DNA of 64,000 nucleotides from Betaproteobacteria bacterium (GTDB lineage Bacteria; Pseudomonadota; Gammaproteobacteria; Burkholderiales; Usitatibacteraceae), in contig JADKJU010000003.1 in the NCBI GenBank assembly GCA_016720855.1, positions 248,001 through 312,000 of the forward strand. The letters run 5' to 3'. This document shows, in pieces, positions 59,960 through 64,000 of this stretch. The notes beneath the pieces were generated by a model. The model was not told where the DNA came from. It did not search any database and worked only from the letters and a program-made list of their open reading frames with translations. Each line of letters starts with the position of its first letter. Within the stretch, counting starts at the first letter, position 1. The position numbers and the translations under genes are program-made.

Positions 59960-60889
59960 TCAGTCGAACGCGGCGCCTCTGAGCGCCACGCCGTGCGCGC
60001 CGTGCCGTTTCGCCTCGGCCAGGTCGGCCCGCGTGAGGCCGCCGATCGCGTAAGCGGGAAGCGGGCAGTCGTGGACGAGCGCGGCGAAGCCCGCCCAGCC
60101 CAGCGTGGTCGCTCCGGGATGCGATGCCGTGTCCTTGACCGGGCCGACCACCGCGTAGTCGAGACCCAGCTTGGCGGCGTGCGCGAGTTCCAGGGCATCG
60201 TGGCATGACGCGCCCACGACGCGCCCAGCGGGCCGCTGCAGGGCCGCCATCAAGGCGCTCGAGGTGAGGTGCATGCCATCGGCCTGCGGCCAGGCGCCGC
60301 AATCGCTGTTCACCACGACGATCGCGCCGAAGGGCGTGCCTCGCGTGAGCGCCCGTGAGAGAAGAAACTGCACGCGCTGCGGCTCCAGCTCCTTCTCGCG
60401 GACTTGCACGAGGAGCCTTTCGCCGATCACCTGTGCGGACAGCTTGAGCGACCAGGCGTCGAAGCCGGTCTCGGCGGCATTGGACACCACCATCACCGCA
60501 GGCAACGCCAGCGCGCAGAGCACCGGCGCATTGGCGGGCAGCATCGGGGTCACTTCGGGCGCCTCCACCCGCTGCCAGGCGATCGCCTGGTCCTCGAGCG
60601 GCTGCGGCTCGCCCACCCACGCGGTCACCCGGAAAAAATGCAGCCGCACGGTCGCATGCGTGTAGGCATACACGCGCGTGATCCACGGCGTGGCCTCGCG
60701 CACGTCGATGCCCAGTTCCTCCTTCAACTCGCGGTCCAGCGCCGCGCGCGGATCCTCGCCCGGCTCGATCTTGCCGCCGGGAAATTCCCAGTAACCGGGA
60801 TAGGGCTTGCCCTCGGGGCGGCAGGCGAGGAGGAAGGTGCCGTCGGGCCGTTCGATAACGGCGGCGGCAACCTCCGTGATCTTCGTCAC
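59960..60889 (-). CDS. Nudix hydrolase fused to a thiamine-phosphate-synthase-like domain
   Basis: 309 aa from a GTG at 60889 that overlaps the upstream TGA. Residues about 1-130 are a MutT-type Nudix domain with an intact box (GKIEPGEDPRAALDRELKEE, then LGI). The C-terminal half resembles ThiE/TenI (VVVNSDCGAWPQADGMHLTSS, VGASCHDALELAHAAKLGLDYAVVGPVKDT, PAYAIGGL). The fusion is common in betaproteobacteria. The Nudix part probably cleans 8-oxo-dGTP. Whether the ThiE-like part is active is uncertain. It is convergent with bioD. Confidence 0.9.
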   Translation of the reverse strand: MTKITEVAAAVIERPDGTFLLACRPEGKPYPGYWEFPGGKIEPGEDPRAALDRELKEELGIDVREATPWITRVYAYTHATVRLHFFRVTAWVGEPQPLEDQAIAWQRVEAPEVTPMLPANAPVLCALALPAVMVVSNAAETGFDAWSLKLSAQVIGERLLVQVREKELEPQRVQFLLSRALTRGTPFGAIVVVNSDCGAWPQADGMHLTSSALMAALQRPAGRVVGASCHDALELAHAAKLGLDYAVVGPVKDTASHPGATTLGWAGFAALVHDCPLPAYAIGGLTRADLAEAKRHGAHGVALRGAAFD

Positions 60890-61761
60890 TTGCGTCCGCG
60901 CGCGCCGGCGCCGCGACCCACGTAGTCCCGCGCGAACTGCCAGGCCACGCGACCGCTGCGCGATCCGCGTTCCAGCGCCCACAGGAGCGCGGCGGGCTTC
61001 ATTCCCGCACCAGACTTCCCGCCGAGTGCCCCGACCCAGTGCTCGGCGATGTCGAGGTACTGGTCCTGGTCGAACGGGTAGAAGGAGAGCCACAGCCCGA
61101 AGCGCTCAGAGAGCGAGATCTTCTCCTCGGTGGTCTCGCCCGGGTGGATCTCCCCCCCGAGGTGCTTCGCCTCGAGGTTCTCCCCCATGAACTCGGGCAT
61201 GAGGTGGCGCCGGTTCGAGGTCGCGTAGATGAGCAGGTTTTCGGCCGACCCGGCGATCGTTCCGTCGAGCGCCACCTTGAGCGATTTGTAGCCGGGATCG
61301 GAGGCCTCGAAGGAGAGGTCGTCGCAGAACACGATGAAGCGCTCGCGCCGGTCGGCCACCTGGTCCACGATGTCGGGAAGGTCCACCAGGTCCGCCTTGT
61401 CCACTTCGATCAGGCGCAGTCCCTTCCTCGCGAATTCGTTGAGCGCCGCCTTCACCAGCGAACTCTTGCCCGTGCCGCGGGCCCCGGTGAGGAGCACGTT
61501 GTTGGCCGGCCGCCCGCCGACGAACTGGGCGGTGTTCTCGCGAACGCGCTTTTTCTGTTCGTCGATGTCCTTGAGGTCCGCGAAGGCAATGGCGTGCGGG
61601 TGGCGAACCGGGTCCAGGAAGCCCCGGCCGTTTCGCTTGCGCCAGCGGAACGCCGTGCCGGCGGACCAGTCGATCGGCTGCGCGCCCGCGGGAAGCAGCG
61701 CCTCGAGGCGATCGAGCAACGTGCCGGCGCGGTCGAGGAAGCGGTCGAGGGAGTCGGTCAT
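60886..61761 (-). CDS. DUF815 P-loop ATPase
   Basis: 291 aa. The AAA-type Walker A GARGTGKSSLVKAALNEF and Walker B RFIVFCDDLSFE are intact, with ATSNRRHLMPEFM (sensor-1-like) and WQFARDYVGRG at the C-terminus. The family is widespread and conserved but has no settled function. It sits in a tightly coupled minus-strand run with 4-bp overlaps on both sides (methyltransferase upstream, Nudix fusion downstream), an order seen near argJ-secA in betaproteobacteria. Confidence 0.9.
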   Translation of the reverse strand: MTDSLDRFLDRAGTLLDRLEALLPAGAQPIDWSAGTAFRWRKRNGRGFLDPVRHPHAIAFADLKDIDEQKKRVRENTAQFVGGRPANNVLLTGARGTGKSSLVKAALNEFARKGLRLIEVDKADLVDLPDIVDQVADRRERFIVFCDDLSFEASDPGYKSLKVALDGTIAGSAENLLIYATSNRRHLMPEFMGENLEAKHLGGEIHPGETTEEKISLSERFGLWLSFYPFDQDQYLDIAEHWVGALGGKSGAGMKPAALLWALERGSRSGRVAWQFARDYVGRGAGARGRK

Positions 61762-62417
61762 TTGAGGCGGAAGACGAGGAGCCAGTAGTACTGCGTTTCC
61801 TCCAGGTGCGCTTGCGCGGCGAAGGGGCGCACGGCGTCCGCGAGTTCGGAGGCGGTCGGGAAATTCTTCAATACCTCGTGCGTCTCGCCGGAAAGGAGCG
61901 GCCGCACCTGGTAGGTGTTACCCTCCGCGTCGCGGCGGGAAACGGGCGTGGAGCTGCCTTCGACATAGCGGTTGTCGAGCATGGCCACGAGGGCGCCCGA
62001 AGGAAGCGCCTTCGCCATGCTCGCGAGCCAGCGGGCCAGGTCGGACTTGCGCACGTGCGACCACCAGAACCCCGCGAAGGCCGCATCGCAACCCTCGCAG
62101 GCATCGCCCGGCGCAAAGGCGTCGGCCTTCACGAAGCGCACGCTTGCGCGGGGAACGGGCTTCTCGCGCGCGATCTCGAGAACGGGTTCGTTGATGTCGC
62201 AGGCGGTCACGTGGACGGCCTTTCTCGCGATGAACTGCGTCCAGTAGCCGGTTCCGCAGGCGATCTCGAGGACGCGGCGCCCTTCGAAAAGCTTCGGCAG
62301 CCGCTCCCGCAGCCAGGCGAGTTCGTCCTGGCGCTCGGACTTGTCGTAGATGCGCTCGTATTCCCGCGCCCGCTTCGCGTAGTAGGTCTCGAGCTGCGGG
62401 GTTACGGTGCCGGTCAT
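61758..62417 (-). CDS. Class I SAM-dependent methyltransferase
   Basis: 219 aa from an ATG at 62417 with GGTGGAGAATC upstream. The SAM-binding motif is VLEIACGTGYWTQFIA, followed by VTACDINEPVLEIA and a region with AAFAGFWWSHVRKSDLARWL. The substrate is unknown. It lies between argJ and the DUF815 ATPase on the same strand, with a 4-bp overlap to the latter. Confidence 0.85.
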   Translation of the reverse strand: MTGTVTPQLETYYAKRAREYERIYDKSERQDELAWLRERLPKLFEGRRVLEIACGTGYWTQFIARKAVHVTACDINEPVLEIAREKPVPRASVRFVKADAFAPGDACEGCDAAFAGFWWSHVRKSDLARWLASMAKALPSGALVAMLDNRYVEGSSTPVSRRDAEGNTYQVRPLLSGETHEVLKNFPTASELADAVRPFAAQAHLEETQYYWLLVFRLK

Positions 62418-62436
62418 CGGATTCTCCACCGGAAGG

Positions 62437-63666
62437 CTAGCTGCGGTAGTCCGCATTGATCTTCACGTAGTCGTACGAAAAATCGCACGTCCACACCGTG
62501 GCGCTCTCGACTCCCCGCCCGAGCCCGACGCGGACGGTGATCTCGGCCGGCGCCATCACCGCCTTGCCCTGCTCTTCGGTGTACTCCTGCGCCCGCCCGC
62601 CCTTCTCCGCGACCAGCACGTCACCCAGGTGCAGCGTCACCTTCGAGGGATCGAGATCCGCGATGCCGCCGTTGCCCACGGCGCACAGGATGCGGCCCAG
62701 ATTGGGGTCGGAGGCGAAGAAGGCTGTCTTCACCAGCGGCGAATGCGCGATCGACTTCCCGATCCGGACGCATTCCGCACGCGTGGCGCCGCCTTCGACG
62801 ACGATGGTCATGAACTTGGTGGCGCCCTCGCCGTCCCGCACGATGGCCTGCGAGAGGATCTGCGCCACGTCGAGCACGCATTCGGCCAGGCGCGTGAACT
62901 CCGCGGTGCCCTCCCCGGTGATCCTGGGGTTTCCCGCCTTGCCGGTCGCCACGAGCACGAAGGAATCGTTGGTCGAGGTGTCGCCATCGACGGTGACAAC
63001 GTTGAACGACCGGTCGGCCACGAAACGCACCATGTCCCGGAGCGTGTCGTGCTGCACGGCCGCATCCGTCGCGATGAAGCCCAGCATCGTCGCCATGTCG
63101 GGCTGGATCATGCCCGCGCCCTTGGCGATGCCGGTGACCGTGATCGTGAAGCCGTCGATCACGACCTGCCGAGACACTGCCTTGGGCACCGTGTCGGTGG
63201 TCATGATGGCGGCGGCGGCGTCCGCCCACCCGTCGGAGCGCAAGTCCGCGACGGCCGCGGGAAGGCCGGCGACGAGGCGATCGACCGGGAGGTGCTCCAT
63301 GATCACGCCGGTGGAGAACGGCAGCACGGATTTCATTTCCACGCCCAGCGCCTTGGCAACGGCGGCACAGGTCGCGCGCGCGTTCGCGAGCCCGGCGGCG
63401 CCGGTTCCCGCATTGGCGACGCCCGTGTTCACGACGAGCGCGCGGATGCCCCGTCCGTCGGAGAGGTGCTCCCGGCAGACCGTCACCGGGGCGGCGCAAT
63501 AGCGGTTCTGCGTGAAGACGCCCGCCACGCGGCTGCCCTCGGCGATTCCGACCACGAGGAGATCCCGGCGGTCCTTCTTGCGAATGCCGGCTTCGGCCAC
63601 GCCCAGGTGCAGGCCGGCGATGGAGAGGAGGTCTTCCGCGCGGGGCGGAGCGAGATTGACGGCCAT
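62437..63666 (-). CDS. argJ: Ornithine acetyltransferase / N-acetylglutamate synthase ArgJ
   Basis: 409 aa. The autocleavage site KGAGMIQPDMATMLGF is present, with Thr as the nucleophile of the beta chain. NTGVANAGTGAAG and VDGDTSTNDSFVLVATG, characteristic of ArgJ, are also present. It recycles the acetyl group between N-acetylornithine and glutamate in arginine synthesis; bifunctionality cannot be read from the sequence. It follows secA by 36 bp. Confidence 0.95.
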   Translation of the reverse strand: MAVNLAPPRAEDLLSIAGLHLGVAEAGIRKKDRRDLLVVGIAEGSRVAGVFTQNRYCAAPVTVCREHLSDGRGIRALVVNTGVANAGTGAAGLANARATCAAVAKALGVEMKSVLPFSTGVIMEHLPVDRLVAGLPAAVADLRSDGWADAAAAIMTTDTVPKAVSRQVVIDGFTITVTGIAKGAGMIQPDMATMLGFIATDAAVQHDTLRDMVRFVADRSFNVVTVDGDTSTNDSFVLVATGKAGNPRITGEGTAEFTRLAECVLDVAQILSQAIVRDGEGATKFMTIVVEGGATRAECVRIGKSIAHSPLVKTAFFASDPNLGRILCAVGNGGIADLDPSKVTLHLGDVLVAEKGGRAQEYTEEQGKAVMAPAEITVRVGLGRGVESATVWTCDFSYDYVKINADYRS

Positions 63667-63702
63667 AGGCCGGGAATTATCGCGCGAAAGCGCGGCGGAT
63701 GC

Positions 63703-64000
63703 TCAGGCGAGCTTGCCGTGGCAGTTCTTGAACTTCCTGCCCGACCCGCAGGGGCACGGGTCGTTGCGCCCGACCTTCTGGCCGGCGCGGACGTACGGCT
63801 GGGCCGGCTCCTCGGCGGGGGCCGCAGCCTCGGCGCCCTCCTCGGGGGCCCGGGCAAGCGCCTCGTCGTAGTCGGCGTGGTGGTACTGCACGTTCTTCAC
63901 GGCCTGCGCGGCCTCCTCGGCCCGGCGCTCGGCTTCCTCCACCTCCGCCTGCGACCGGATCTGCACGGCCATCAGGTGCTGCGTCACCTGTCGCTTGATC
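63703..64000 (-). CDS. secA: Preprotein translocase ATPase SecA (C-terminal end only)
   Basis: Only the last 98 or so residues are in the window; the gene runs off the right edge. VTQHLMAVQIRSQAEVEEAER is the end of the SecA helical region, followed by an Ala/Glu-rich linker and the C-terminal zinc-binding SEC-C motif (GRNDPCPCGSGRKFKNCHGKL), which binds SecB. The ATG-like residue within this fragment is not a start. SecB is encoded at 46601-47074. Confidence 0.94.
   Translation of the reverse strand, partial: IKRQVTQHLMAVQIRSQAEVEEAERRAEEAAQAVKNVQYHHADYDEALARAPEEGAEAAAPAEEPAQPYVRAGQKVGRNDPCPCGSGRKFKNCHGKLA

Overview
The window reads as a chromosomal segment of a high-GC betaproteobacterium. 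Supporting this are the rpsU-dnaG-rpoD block with tsaD divergent from it, the gpmA-envC-ctpA-moeB and grxC-secB-gpsA neighbourhoods, argJ beside secA, and the bioBFHCD order. The species cannot be named from sequence alone. Coding density is high, and both edges cut genes: a DUF1329 gene on the left and secA on the right.

Region 1 (1-20 kb, all minus strand) is a fatty-acid/acyl-compound catabolic block. It holds a DUF1329/DUF1302 envelope pair, a periplasmic Ntn-hydrolase acylase, two thiolases, two different trifunctional-type hydratase/dehydrogenases, an acyl-CoA ligase, a YciA-type thioesterase, a FadE acyl-CoA dehydrogenase, an alpha/beta hydrolase and a TetR regulator. An identical 16-bp operator (TCAAACGAGCGTTTGA) lies in front of the thioesterase and of the TetR gene, which points to a PsrA/FadP-like autoregulated regulon. 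Two GGGGACAGACCCC palindromes sit in gaps of this block.

Region 2 (20-26.5 kb) holds a trypsin-fold protein that has lost two catalytic residues, metY, a paraslipin/NfeD pair, a CoA-binding protein and a membrane Ser/Thr kinase with an extracytoplasmic sensor region.

Region 3 (26.6-33.1 kb) is an extracellular-electron-transfer locus. An MtrB/PioB porin and a decaheme MtrA/MtoA/DmsE cytochrome lie on the minus strand. On the plus strand are a monoheme cytochrome, a NapC/CymA tetraheme quinol dehydrogenase, a 45-aa membrane peptide and a diheme cytochrome. Each arm has an FNR/ANR-type box upstream. Between the arms lie an IS3 transposase remnant, a tandem array of tRNA 3' halves and an intact CAU tRNA. 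The three class I haem domains lack the usual axial Met and carry a conserved His in its place.

Region 4 (33.1-48.5 kb) is housekeeping: rpoD (with a long Lys/Ala-rich N-terminal repeat), dnaG, yqeY, rpsU, tsaD, two DUF4124 proteins, moeB, ctpA, envC, gpmA, azlCD, a rhodanese, grxC, secB, an SH3 protein and gpsA.

Region 5 (48.5-54.2 kb) is an accessory surface-structure locus: three secreted pilin-like subunits (one frameshifted), a further secreted protein, a PapD-like chaperone, and a convergent LysM/beta-barrel/SdrD-like protein where an usher would be expected. It is the best candidate here for an undescribed system.

Region 6 (54.2-64 kb) holds trmL, comF, bioBFHCD (no bioA), a Nudix-ThiE fusion, a DUF815 ATPase, a methyltransferase, argJ and the 3' end of secA.
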